This document shows, piece by piece, positions 47,407-60,200 of a stretch of DNA of 64,000 bases (positions are counted from its first letter, which is position 1; every line of letters starts with the position of its first letter). The translations under genes and the position numbers were made by a program. Below the pieces are notes generated by a model. The model saw only the letters and a list, made by a program, of their open reading frames with translations, was not told the origin of the DNA and searched no databases. The DNA is from Argentina anserina. Taxonomy: Eukaryota; Streptophyta; Magnoliopsida; Rosales; Rosaceae. The stretch covers positions 30,512,501-30,576,500 of the forward strand of contig NC_065874.1 in the NCBI RefSeq assembly GCF_933775445.1, written 5' to 3'.

Positions 47407-50112
47407 ATGGCTTTCCGGCGACCATCTTTCCCCTGGGGTCTTCTCCTCTGCGTCCTTCTACTCTCCACTTCATCTCTTGCCCGCAAAACCCACAAAATCC
47501 GGGGACCCATCAAGACCGTCGTCGTTTTGGTCATGGAAAACCGCTCCTTTGACCACATCCTCGGCTGGCTCAAGTCGACCCGACCCGATATCGACGGCCT
47601 CACGGGTCACGAGTCCAACCGCCTCTCCGTCGCCGACCCGACTTCCCCCAAAGTCCACGTCACCAGCGACGCTGACTTCATCGACTCCGACCCGGGCCAC
47701 TCCTTCCAGGCCATCCGCGAACAGATATTCGGATCCAACTGGAGCACCGGCAACCCGCCCCGGATGAACGGGTTCGCCCAGCAGGCCGAGTCCATGTCTC
47801 CGGGAATGTCCGCCACCGTCATGAGCGGCTTCAAGCCGGAGGTCCTCCCGGTCTACACCGCCTTGGCGAACGAGTTCGCCGTCTTCGACCGGTGGTTCGC
47901 CTCCGTTCCGGCGTCGACCCAGCCGAACCGGTTCTACGTCCACTCCGCCACGTCGCACGGCGCCACCAGCAACGTCCGGAAGGACCTCATCCACGGCTTC
48001 CCGCAGCGCACCATCTTCGACTCCCTGGACGAAAATGACCTCAGCTTCGGGGTTTATTACCAGAACATCCCGGCCACTCTGTTCTTCAAGAGCCTCCGGA
48101 AACTGAGACACGTGGCGAAGTTCCACAGCTACGCCCTCAAGTTCAAGCTCCACGCGAAGCTCGGGAAGCTTCCGGACTACGCGGTGATCGAGCAGAGGTA
48201 CTTTGACGTGAAGGAGATGCCGGCGAATGATGATCACCCGTCGCATGACGTGGCGAGAGGGCAGAGGTTCGTGAAGGAGGTGTACGAGACGCTGAGGAAG
48301 AGCCCGCAGTGGAAAGAAATGGCCTTGCTTATTACGTATGATGAGCACGGTGGGTTTTATGACCATGTGCCAACGCCGGTGGAGGGCGTTCCTAGTCCTG
48401 ATGGGATTACTGGGCCTGACCCGTTTTACTTCCGGTTCGACCGGTTGGGGGTTCGGGTGCCTACTATACTTGTCTCTCCCTGGGTACAGAAGGGTACTGG
48501 TGAGTTTCTCTTACTCTGTTTGTTGATCAAGTTTGTGGTACAAGATAATGTGGCTTATTTGTGCGTAATGGTTCTAGTTGGAAAGATTATACTCCTGCCT
48601 ATATGACATCATATTGCACAGTATTGCTTTGTTTGTTTGTTTGATGTTGTGAACATTTGACATATTAAGAAACGAGATTTGTCCTTGAAGGAAAGTAAGT
48701 GATTCTGGTTGGAATTTGGAAGTCTGTGGACTTGGTTGCAACTTGAATCCTGCAACAGTATTTTTCAGTTGGCTTCTAGAGTAGATCCCTTCTTTCGGGA
48801 AAGATGTCAGCTCTTCCTGCTGGCTAGGCACCTAATAGTTATTGCAACTGAGATTTTGGGCTACAGCAGTATAATGTTATGTTATGTCAATTTGGCTTCA
48901 TATCTCTTTCATTTTTGTTTGGTTGAGTGCTAAGAAATGTTTACAATGATGTCTTCATGGGAATCGAGTCTTGGAGTCTACATATGAATTTGTAGGCTTT
49001 ACTGGGAAGTCTTTGTGTTTGGTGTCTTATACAGGCCATCAGTGGGTCTTTTTACATAGCATTTAGCAAGCAGGGATTGTATATGTATATTTGAAATGGG
49101 GTTCTATGCATTTTTTTTTAATTAGTGACCTCGATAGCTGACCATGCTAATGTCAAACATTGATATCATATCCTGCCCTCATATTAGTATCTGCAATCTT
49201 TTGAATATATTTTGGTTCAGACAGAAGAACTCTACATAAAAATGTATTGTATGATCCTTGCACTATTAATCCACATATATGTTCCTTCTCCAGTTAGAAC
49301 TATATTGTTTGCAGTTCTATACCCTCACTTCACAACTTCTGGATGCAATTATTTACAAAGACGAGCAATTTAATTTCAATTAATTAGTAATTTAGTATCA
49401 AGCATACACTGAACCTAAATTCTTATTAGGCCATGTTTGGCTTAGTGGTTTATTGATAGACTTTGTGTACTATATTGTAGTGATCCATGAGCCAACAGGG
49501 CCAACACCACATTCCCAGTTTGAGCACTCTTCTATTCCTGCAACTGTGAAGAAGCTTTTCAATTTGAAATCCAACTTCCTGACAAAGAGAGATGCATGGG
49601 CCGGTACTTTTGAGAATTACTTTTACATCCGTGACACTCCTCGTGATGACTGTCCAGGTTTGCTTGAAAACCCTCTGATTGTTTTGTTTGTTGATGCTTG
49701 CACAAAGGGTTTTCATTTCATTATTGGAAGAATGTAATATCTCTTCTAGCACTTGTCATCCACTTTAATCCTCTGGATCTCTGTTACAGAAACTCTTCCA
49801 GAGGTAAAGAAATCACTGAGGCCAGGGGAACCCAGGGAAGATGTCAGCCTCTCAGAATTTCAAGTTGAACTGATCCAACTCGCATCCCAGCTCAATGGTG
49901 ATCATGTACTCAACAGTTACCCCTATATTGGCGAAAGGATGAATGTTCGTGAAGCCAATAATTATGCAGAGGATGCTGTGAAGAGGTTTTTGGAAGCTGG
50001 AAGAGCTTCTCTTAAAGCCGGAGCCAATGAGTCTGCAATCGTTACAATGAGACCATCCCTCACTACCCGAGTTAAAATGCAAGATCATGGTTCGTACCTA
50101 GAATCTGAATGA
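47407..50112 (+). CDS. non-specific phospholipase C (NPC2/NPC6-type phosphoesterase)
   Basis: Exons 47407-48499, 49481-49657 and 49790-50112 join in frame to 530 residues. An in-frame upstream Met at 47314 would add 31 residues; I prefer 47407 because [20 protein letters not shown] begins a classical signal peptide ending near SSLA. Motifs of the phosphoesterase family (PF04185) are [37 protein letters not shown] and [13 protein letters not shown]. NPCs hydrolyse phosphatidylcholine and other phospholipids to diacylglycerol and a phosphorylated head group, and act in phosphate starvation, root growth and gametophyte development. Sequence is nearest to the secreted/ER NPC2-NPC6 branch; I cannot separate the two reliably. 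Exon 1 is CG-rich, which creates long antisense open frames with no meaning. Confidence 0.92.
48500..49480. other. intron 1 of the phospholipase gene
   Basis: A 981-bp intron with GTGAGT donor and TTGTAG acceptor. No embedded gene or element is recognised. Confidence 0.85.
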
Positions 50113-50639
50113 TAACCCCTTCAAAATTAGCTACTGTAGATAGAAATTATCACTATATCTGTATATATAGACCTAGTAATTAAAAGTACGAGAATGTTGA
50201 GTCTTTCACTACTTATATGGCTCATCAAGTTAGCTCAATAGCCATTTATATGATGCACAATCTTGAGTACTTTCTGTTGTCTTGGCAATTAAGAAACTAA
50301 ATATCATAATTGCGAAAATGCAAACTGTATCAAAATTACAAATCCCACCGTACATAATCCACACTAAATGAATATTTCGTTCCATGTTATATGATTGGTC
50401 TAGAAGCAGATTATAAGATTATACGGGAAAATCTCTTCTCAATTTTCAAAACAAAATAGGCTCATGTACAACAGCCAAGTTGGTAAACCTATCAACAATT
50501 CATTCATTAATAAAGCGACCTTCAATTATGTATCTACCCTTCAAACTTGAAAACTCTCATTGACACACATATATCACAAGCTAGCTAGCTATATGGGTCC
50601 TCTCCATCACTTCATCACTACCCACCATTTCCAATCTCC
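50113..50639. other. intergenic region and AMT1 promoter
   Basis: AT-rich spacer; GCTAGCTAGCTATATGG lies ~50 bp upstream of the AMT start. No gene is seen. Confidence 0.5.
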
Positions 50640-52037
50640 ATGGCAGCAACATGGGAGGAGAGCGTGACGAGCTCCATCAACACCATCTACCTTCTCTTCT
50701 CTGCCTACCTCGTCTTCGTCATGCAGCTCGGGTTTGCCATGCTCTGCGCGGGCTCTGTTCGAGCCAAGAATGCCATGAACATAATGCTCACCAATGTTGT
50801 TGATGCCGTGGTAGGCAGCCTCTCTTTCTATCTCTTTGGCTTTGCATTCGCATTCGGAGAAAGCACCAATTCCAATCCTTTCATTGGTACCAATTTCTTT
50901 GCTCTTAAGGACATTCCTAGTAGCTCAACTTATGACTACAGCTTCTTCCTTTTCCAATGGGCATTTGCTATTGCTGTTGCTGGTATAACAAGTGGTTCCA
51001 TAGCTGAGAGAACCCAATTCAGTGCTTACCTGGTCTTCTCTTGTTTTCTGTCTGGGTTTGTGTACCCTGTGGTGGTTCACTGGGTTTGGTCATCAAGTGG
51101 CTGGCTCAATCCTAGTTCAACTAGTTTCTTGCTGTTTGGTTCTGGTTCTATTGACTTTGCTGGAAGTGGTGTGGTTCATTTGGTAGGTGGGATTGCTGGG
51201 CTTTGGGGCTCTTTAATCGAAGGCCCAAGAGTTGGCCGGTTCGATGCATTTGGGAAGGCCATTCCAATCCGAGGCCATAATGCGACCCTTGTAGTGCTCG
51301 GGACATTCCTATTGTGGTTCGGATGGTTTGGGTTTAATCCCGGCTCTTTTAATAAGATTCTTGTGGCCTATCCGGACACAACCGATGAAGGAAATTGGAC
51401 CGCAGTGGGTCGAACGGCAGTTGTTACCACACTAGCCGGGTCTACCGCCGGAATCGTAACTCTTTTTGGCCGGCGGTTACTAGTGGGCCATTGGGATGCG
51501 TTAGATGTTTGCAATGGAGTGCTCGGTGGGTTTGTTGCCATAACGTCCGGATGTGCGGTGGTCGAGCCGTGGGCTGCAGTCGTATGTGGATTCTTTGCCG
51601 CATGGGTCTTAATTGGACTGAATATCTTGGCCCTCAAGCTGCAATATGACGACCCACTAGAGGCGACCCAATTACACGGCGGATGTGGCGCTTGGGGTCT
51701 GATATTTACAGGGTTGTTTGCAAAGGAGGAATTTGTAGTCCAAGCCTACGATTCGGGTGTGATTGGTACATCAAGGCCTTATGGACTGTTTATGGGTGGG
51801 GGCTGGGGTCTACTGGGTGCCCAAGTGGTTGAAGCTTTGGTGATTATTGGCTGGGTTAGCTTGACAATGGGTCCTCTATTCTTCATCCTCCACAAGCTTA
51901 ACGTTCTAAGGATCTCTGTAGATGATGAAATTGCAGGTCTTGATGTCTCCAGCCATGGAGGCCATGCCTATATCCATACAGATGAGAACCAGCCTCGTTT
52001 CTATGCAGACTACGTCCGTGTGCATGACGAGTCATGA
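50640..52037 (+). CDS. AMT1-type high-affinity ammonium transporter
   Basis: An intronless frame of 465 residues. AMT1 landmarks are [35 protein letters not shown], the signature [13 protein letters not shown] with the first pore His, [11 protein letters not shown], the second pore His in LHGGCGAWG, and about eleven hydrophobic helices. AMT1 proteins are plasma-membrane trimers that take up ammonium by charge-coupled transport. The N-terminus is unusually short for AMT1;1-type members (it starts just before the first helix) and lacks the usual CSA-DL extension. The cytosolic C-terminal trans-activation segment reads [16 protein letters not shown]. The position equivalent to the regulatory Thr460 of AtAMT1;1 (MDMTRHGG) is Ser437. 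The paralogue number (1;3, 1;4 or other) cannot be set from this window. Confidence 0.93.
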   Translation: MAATWEESVTSSINTIYLLFSAYLVFVMQLGFAMLCAGSVRAKNAMNIMLTNVVDAVVGSLSFYLFGFAFAFGESTNSNPFIGTNFFALKDIPSSSTYDYSFFLFQWAFAIAVAGITSGSIAERTQFSAYLVFSCFLSGFVYPVVVHWVWSSSGWLNPSSTSFLLFGSGSIDFAGSGVVHLVGGIAGLWGSLIEGPRVGRFDAFGKAIPIRGHNATLVVLGTFLLWFGWFGFNPGSFNKILVAYPDTTDEGNWTAVGRTAVVTTLAGSTAGIVTLFGRRLLVGHWDALDVCNGVLGGFVAITSGCAVVEPWAAVVCGFFAAWVLIGLNILALKLQYDDPLEATQLHGGCGAWGLIFTGLFAKEEFVVQAYDSGVIGTSRPYGLFMGGGWGLLGAQVVEALVIIGWVSLTMGPLFFILHKLNVLRISVDDEIAGLDVSSHGGHAYIHTDENQPRFYADYVRVHDES

Positions 52038-52421
52038 ACTCATGATCCAACACCACTGGTTCTTCTCAATTCTTATGTACAAGCTTTCCAAATATGCCAT
52101 ATTCATTCATCCTTCTTAATAGCAATGCAACATTTGCATTTTCAAGTTATCATGACTAAAACAAAATAATTTCCTAGCACGTAAGACCCCTGCCCTCATT
52201 CACAAATTTTCGATAGCAACCAACATCCAAAAGCAAAAGAACACATTGCAAGGAAAGAATGGGAAATGCACTAATATACAGAAACCATAATCTTATACTT
52301 GAAACCCACTTTTGAGGCCAATCAAAACTATGACCATGTTCCTTTACAATTCAAAAGTTTCATGTTATAATCACAGCCAGGTTCGATATATACAGACAGT
52401 TCCATATGCTGTCGGTTAGCC

Positions 52422-55040
52422 TCACCTGACATGCGAATCATAGGGAAGATATGTAGGATCTGGAACAACAAGAGGCAACTTATCGATGTACATAAATAGT
52501 CTCTTGCGGTCTTCTCTTAATATTGTTGATAGATTGATTGCATCAGACTTTTCTATGTAAATCCAAAGATCGCCTGAGTTTATCCTTTTAAGACTATCAC
52601 GACAGAAGGGGCAAGACTGAGACCTCCCACGCCTGAGGCAAGCAGAAGACTTTTAGGTTCCATTGTGGTATATAACAGGAATGGAAAATACTAATTATAA
52701 TGCTATGAAAACTGAAAAAAAAAACATACAATAATATTATATATGCTTTTCCAACTCAAAACCAACCCAGAAACTTTCTGCCCACACAAAAACAGTCCAA
52801 ACTTAAAGAATTCCACCCAAAATCGATGACTCACCAAATAGTTTTAGATGTTCTCTCATTTTCACACCAGAACATTCCAATCCCCAAATCATGATTTTTA
52901 AGAAATCCTAGAACTAAAATACCGTAAAGATCTTGACTCACTTTGTTTTACAATTTTCCAGTCAGAAATCCATGAAATTTGAGGTTTGCCACTTAGTTGC
53001 ATGACAGACAAGGTAAAACCTCACTCATAACTGGGGAATAAGTTGACAAAGAGAAATGCATATGAGTGATCTCTGATAGATGTGCAGAATGACAAGCAAT
53101 CCAAACCAGAAGTTAAGGACAGCCAAAAACTAAAAAAAAGATAAGCATTACAGTATGGAATCCACTATGTACTCTATATAGTCAGCTTTCTATATGATCT
53201 TTTGACCGAAATGAAGACAAAAAAGTATCACTAGCCCAATAGCCCATAAAATAAGGTGATAGAATATAAAATTGCTAATTTTATTAAACATTCGACGTCC
53301 AAGTTCAGCTCCCGTATTATGCAAATTGGATGGACCAAGCACTTTGACAAAAATATGATTGAAACTACAGAGAAAACCAAAAGAAAAAGTGGCCAAAAAG
53401 CTTACCAGTCACGATAACACTTCAAACACAATGAATGACTGCAGTTAGGCAACACAACTTTGTTGTTCACCTCCATGCAAATTCCACACTCTTCTTCTCT
53501 TTCTATGTCAATTTCAGACAGTTTTCCTCTCTCCAACTCATCCTTCCTTCTGAACCTGACTGTACAAACCTCTTTTTGTTTCCTGTCCTCCAAATCTGTG
53601 ATGCCCTTCTGAAGTTGCAATAAAGAAGGAAATATCACCCCTGTCCGTGAATGGAAAAATATGTGAGCACAACACATCAAGAATTACAAATTTCATATAG
53701 TACAGAGGACATCCAAATCTACAATATTAAGCACTAGGGTAAAAATTACTACATTAGTAAAGTTATCCACATTGAACCTAGCTCACCATAAAATTCTTTA
53801 ATGCTGGCCCTCCTTTCATAAATCGACATGGTGGTCTTTCCATCTGGATAAGTCTGCCAATCCACCACATTGCCACAACCAAATCAAATGTCAAAAATTA
53901 ATATCTAACAGACATGGTACCTTAAAAACATACACAGATAAAGGATTGAAAATTGGACTTCAAGAATCAAGACCATGAAACATGCCCAATAGAATTGAAG
54001 CTCGTTTGTGAACACTTTTAAGAGGGGAAGAAGATGAAAAGGATGATGATTTTGATATTAAAACATATTCTATAACTAGTTAACATGTCTTTCATCTTCA
54101 CCTCCATCCTCTCATTAATTAGATGGACAGCAGAACACAAAAAGAAGTAAGGAAAGTGTTCAGAACTTCAGATAATCTATAAAATTCAATTAGATAAGGG
54201 GCCATACCACATAAATAAGAATCCTAAGCAAGCCAAGGGCCCCAGCAAGCTGGCAATCCGTCCATTGAACAAGAAAGAGAAACAAATTAGCCACCGGACT
54301 GTAGGATAGTCTCATCTGAAGTCGTGCTCCATCTTTCTCCCTTGGATAATCTAAAGCCCTGAAAAACCAGAAGCAAGCACAGCATTTGATTAATAACATC
54401 ACCAACTATCATCTATCAAAAGTCCTAAATGAACCACACACGGTGAACAAAGCCCAGAGCCCCAGAGCACCAATACAAAGTAAAAATCAAAATGTCTCAT
54501 ACAACAGATTCTTCAATTGTGATGACTAATACTGAATTTTATGTCAATTGATTAAAAGCATGAGATGGGGCCTCTGCAAATTGCATAAAAAACCAACGAG
54601 GCCATCTTTATCTGCCAAATTAAGAAAATTCAATACCCTCTTTGCATATGAGTCCTCAAACACCATTCTATTTGATACACAATCACAAACAAACAGAAGC
54701 ATTCAACAGTTCTCAATAGAACCTCATCAAGAATCATAACATTAACCACAACTTTCAGTTATTCTGTTTTCCCAAACAGAAGAATCTCTCTCCCCACAAC
54801 TCAACTCATCCTTGACCCCTTATCTTTTCTGGGTCGGAACAAACTACATGATCCCAAACACCCATAACTTCAAAGCCTCAATAATTTCTCATAAAAAAAG
54901 CACAAAACTTTCCCAAACTAACTTCACAAAAACAGAGCAAGAACTCCATATTCGAATCAAAAGGGGGAGACTTACAGAGTATTGGCGTGTTGTATATCAG
55001 CTTCAAGCGCCTTAAGAGAGTCCTTGTACGATTTTCCCAT
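52422..55040 (-). CDS. AIRP2: RING-type E3 ubiquitin ligase, AIRP2-like
   Basis: Five exons (55040-54976, 54358-54208, 53853-53787, 53640-53406, 52632-52422) join in frame to 242 residues, starting MGKSYKDSLKALEADIQHAN. The protein matches Arabidopsis ABA-insensitive RING protein 2 along its length: QMRLSYSPVANLFLFLVQWT, YPDGKTTMSIYERRASIKEF, GVIFPSLLQLQKGITDLE. A RING-HC domain follows: CGICMEVNNKVVLPNCSHSL, then CLKC and SQSCPFCRDSLKR, ending GDLWIY...YIDKLPLVVPDP. AIRP2 is a cytosolic E3 that promotes ABA and drought responses and works with AtAIRP-related targets. The zinc ligands are all present and every intron has GT-AG borders. It lies tail-to-tail with the AMT1 gene (385 bp apart). 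Confidence 0.92.
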
Positions 55041-57200
55041 GTGGCCGGGTTTTTTCTCCGGAAAATTACTCCCATCCACCAAAAACCCAAACAAGCTAAA
55101 AACTTTTGTAATGGCTAGAAGAAACCCTAGAACAAAGTTGCAATCTTCATCCTCTTTTCTCTTTTTTTCCAAAACCGCACCAGAATTTGACAGAAGAAGA
55201 AGAAGAAGAGAGCTGAGCCCAAAACACAGTGCACTAGTGTCTCCACTTCTTAAAGGGGAAAAAGTCAAAAAAACCAAACTGGGCTTTTGGATTTTTATTT
55301 TTTTTCCTCTTATCACCTACCCAATGACCCCATTGTGGTGATGGGATTTATCCCCTGTTTCTCAAGGATTTCCTTCTCTGTACAGAGACCAAATGGAAAC
55401 CTGCCATTTGTAACTACATAAACTGATTGCCTAACGTGGAGGGTTTTCATTGGTGACTTGAGTAACTTACTCTGAAACCTAGTAGAGGAGCCAAAACCAG
55501 TTGACGGAAAGAGCGGCACCAAGTTTTGCAGAAAAAGAAAGGACAATTTGTGTTTTCTAGTCCCTAAGATATATACTATTTTCAGCTTTGCTCTCTTCGT
55601 TTTGAGTTTTGACTACGCTCATTTTGACCTCTTACTCATATTGGGATTATGTCCGACCTTTCCAAAATCTTTAGTTTTTGGTTCCTGATGGTGGCTAATT
55701 CCACGACCGATGCTTTGGGATAGTCTGTTGTCTAAGCCGAAATTTAGCTTCTTGAACCTGTATCCATAATCGATACATACATGGGCAGATTTAGGGCATT
55801 GGGGGTCCTTCCAAGAATATTCATACGGTGTAGTTTTACATGTTTGGTTTTGAAGTTTTAGTAATATCAAACTCACCCAAGATCAAATTTTAACAAATGC
55901 ATATTTGTGTGTTATTTTTCCATTTCTTTAACATGTAATTAATTTATTTTATTTTCATTATGCATTTAGTTTGATTAAGGTCTTTGATTAATTTCAAAAA
56001 TTTTCTTTTGCAATTAACTAACTTATGATAATTTTGAATGAATTGCTACTATTAATATATTATAGTTGAATATTTTATTAGTTATAAATTTTTATCACTT
56101 CGGCCGTTGAAGAAAAAATTCAAATCTCCCCGAGTTGTGAATCTTGGATCCGACAATGAATACATATAACTACATAGAGCTAATAAATTTAAGAAAGCGA
56201 GAATCATTTAGCGTCTAACTTCACCACAACATTGTCATTCAAGGCAATTATAAGTACATCACTTTCAAAAGGTTGTCAAACACTGAAATTAGGGGAACAA
56301 TTATGCAAAGTGATCTAAATTACAGGACCAGAAAATAAAATTTTGGCCTAGAGGTCCAGTACAGATGCCATTTAAGTATTTTCTATTTTGGATAATTGAC
56401 CTGCATGGAATATCTTAATACAGTATGATATTCAAATTAGGACAGAAAGTTCCTTAACCTGCGATTGGTTCAATAATAGTTAACAAACAGCTGGGTTTTG
56501 GATAAGGCTGGATATGCAATTACTAGTAGTCCGTGCTGCCCCATCTAGAATAATTGGATAGATATTGATATTATTTATTTATGCCACAATTCACAATTGG
56601 ACAGAACAGATTAAAGAAAAGCTATATAAATATATTCTGTCCTCATCATATATTCATAGGTAAAGAAAGTTGGGATAAGAATAAGGTTTTTGAATCAGGT
56701 CTTAATTCAAAGGGTGGCAGACAGTAAATTAGTATGTGCCAACCTCAGGCAAAGGGAATCAAAATACCTAACCATAATAAAGGAAATCAAATGAAAAGTC
56801 AATATCCAGTTTCAATTCCTAATTTTGTTGTTGCTAAGCTGCTGGGGAATATGACCGCATTATTGTTCAATTATGGTGAAGCACAGAGTGACTAGAAGTT
56901 CTAGAGCAGAGTGAATACTTCTCATGCTAAAAAGTTTGATTACAATTGTCGGGTGATTCTAGTTGTAACTCCCATTTACTTTCTGTACCTCCTCTTTCAT
57001 ATTTTTCCCTCAATTTTCCAATTATGACCCCTATATCTGATTTTTTTTTCTTCTCAAAATAAACAAAAAAACTGCATCCTCCTATAGAATTGTGAATCCA
57101 AGAGGTAAGACAATAGGGTGCTTGTTTGGTACCTTCGTCTATCGACTATACATCCTTCTAACTCCAATATTAACATGAAGCGTTTTAAGGGAGGGACAAA
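55041..57200. other. intergenic region
   Basis: The AIRP2-like 5' flank (purine-rich near 55180-55220) and then AT-rich DNA. I recognise no gene, RNA or complete element. Confidence 0.5.
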
Positions 57201-60200
57201 GTTTGGTTTATATCACGAGAGTCTATGAACTTTGCCTTAAAATCCTGAACTTTTATAGCCCTAGAATTAATTTTTCTTCTCCACAGCCGGCCGCCTTAGC
57301 CTCTGACATCCGGCATCTCCCCGTCAGCGCTCCTCGTCGGCACAACCCCTGCCCACCGTTCCTGCAGCCCCCTGCAGCCTCTGTCAGCCCTGCAACCCCC
57401 CCTGCATCCAGCCCCGCAAGTCTCCGAATCAAAGCATTCAAAATTGCTTCCCCCACATATTCACGCAAGAAACACGACCTTCATAAACAAAGTCTTCGCT
57501 CAAGAGAAGCTACTCTCGTCTTCTACAAACCTTCAAAGGTAAATTTTTCATAAACGTTCCCATTTTTGAACATATATATATAAATTATCGAGCGCTATTA
57601 AGCTTTTTCATGTCTCTTTTCCGGCATTCTTATAACTCTGATGAGACCAAAGAGGGATATGATTCCCCTCTTGGTCGACGTTTTTCGTGTGACGGTCCTG
57701 GGGGAGTCACGTTATTATTTAAAGGGAAGAAATCGATTTCGTGTGGTTGTCTGAGTACACCGTTATTTTGGGTGCGATCATGAGAATCGTTGATATGCAT
57801 CGATTATTTTATGACCATATACATCACAACCCTTCTAATTTCGGTTACATACTTGAATATTTCGATTATTCGAAACCAATACAACCTTCGTTTTTCTCAT
57901 GGATGCATCGTCATCGCAACTATTATTTGAATGTTTGAGTTTTCTTAAACTTATGTCTATAAACGATAATCCCAAGGTCTACGTACTCATTTATTTGAGT
58001 TGATTCATTACTCTGATGCAACACTATTTGCTTACAAAAGATCCCAAAAATAACACATTCTATGGGACACACTTAAAATGATTCAATAAACATCTATGGC
58101 GTTGTATTACCATAGTTGACCTTGAACCGTACTCCACATTCGAGAAACACATGACATTTTTGCACCTGTATCTATTTCTTGAGGGAATTTTGGAGATGGA
58201 AACGTAACATTCTTCCATTCTCAATTAAGCACATTTTTTAGCCTCAGGCTACGGCTCCGCTCGATCCAATATGCAAGATTTTGTTGCTATGGACTTTTGA
58301 TTAGTCAATCTATTTTGACTATGTTTTCTGCTTACTATTTTTCAAGTATGACGTTGGCATTGCCATGATTCTTGCTCGACTTTAGCTTAAGTCGTCTATT
58401 GGAATTGGGAGCTTGTTTGTGTTGTATTAAATATTGGCATATTTAACAAAATTTCTCGTATTCCTTGTTTACAAGATGATCTCGTGAGAATTTTATTTGT
58501 CTTGACTTAGCATGAATGATCAACATTTGCAACTCGCGTGGTTTTTAAATTGGCCGCTTTTGGGTTACATGAGACCCCAATAACACTACATTGTGATTTT
58601 GGACCTTGAAATTTGGAAAACGGACCTCGGAACGTCAAAATTGACATTGTTTTTCCGAGTTACTGTTCCGACATTTCCGGAACGTTTTCCGGCGTTTTGG
58701 CCGCCTTATGGCCACTTGCCGGCGTTTCCGGCGCCACCATCCAGTTCTTGTCGGCGTCCCCTGTCGGACAGCAGCCCCGGCCTCCTTGCCGGCCAGCTCC
58801 GATTGCCACCGGTTCCGGCGAGTTTTCGACGATTTTTTCGTCGTTTTTCGTTATTTTTCAGGCGTATTTGCCGCAGTTTTTACTACCACATTTTCCCGTC
58901 CAAATTTCACCCGGTTTTGAGTTATTTTGACATGGTTTTCCGGTTAATTTTCTAGTTTTCTCCAAGTCGTTTCATAGTTCAAACGATTTTATTATTATTG
59001 GTGACCACCCGCACCAAATTGATGGTTTTCCACCCTAATTTTTTGGTATTCAACTGCTCCAATACCATGTTTTTCCAACTCTTAAGTTGAAGAATGTAGT
59101 TCTATTGCCATGTGATACACTCGATGGGATTGCACATTTGTTTCAATCCCCCCTCTTACAATATCCTACGGCGTATTGTCTACAAAAGTTTACCGCGTCG
59201 TTGACTCTCTTAATTTTATTTTGAGCATGTCCCGCCATGAAATCGAGTGTCTTGCTAATTGCGTAACCACCCACACTGTCCTACGGCGCAGGTAGTTGTT
59301 TTACGGATCTCGTGCGGAGATTGTGTTTTATATCTTCGTGCCTTGCTAGGTTTTCAAAGGCCCTACATGCCAATGACGAATTTTCATCTTGATATTTGTG
59401 TTAAGAATTGAGAGGAATAAATCTGTCAGATTTCATTGACATTAGCTTTTTCAAGCTTAGACAGTAGCTTTATTAGCCTGTGGACATAGCTTTGCTTGCC
59501 TGCAGCAATAACTTTATTTAACTCAAGATTCTTTGAATCATGGGTTCGGTTTTGTTGTCTCCTCGTTTTGACATGATCATTTTTTGGTCATTTTGAACAA
59601 GATATGATGATTTGAGTTCTTTGAAATTCACATAATCATCTATTTTTCATGTTCACGAAGCGATTGGAGGATCACCTCACCCGTGCTCCACACGGTGAGG
59701 CTATGCCTATCTGTGCCATGCACGGTGAGGCTGAGCCTGCCCCATTCAGCGGCTCCATGGCATTCAGGCCATCGGTGGCGGCATCCCCTCCTTCACAGGA
59801 GCTTGTGATGCCTCCCGTGTTTTCTGATGCCTCCATAAGAATCTCTGATGCCCATCGCTCATTTTGCAAAGCTTGTTATCTTGCTAGATTTCAAGGAAGT
59901 CCTTATTTACTAAGGCTCTAACTGAGAACATTTCATTCTTACAAAGTATTTAAGGTGACATTAGTGGACCATATCCAACCGAATGCGGACATTTTTCGAT
60001 ATGTTTATGGTATAGGTTAAGAGCATTGACGCGTTGGTCACACGTCGCTTTGTTTTTCCATAAGGAACACTGCATTTGCTAAGTTTTTAGCTAGATCATC
60101 ATACTAAGGGCTCACCACCCTTCCCATCCTCTCAAATCTATTTGATTGGATACCGTTGGAGAGTTCACCTCCACGACTTTGATGATTTCGTTTTGCATGT

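Noticed and set aside
47470..48366. 298-codon minus-strand open frame
   Set aside because: It is the antisense shadow of the CG-rich first exon of the phospholipase gene.
57203..58955. Pro/Ser-rich open frames as genes
   Set aside because: They sit in CG-rich segments of the copia region, overlap in several frames and show no domain or splice context.
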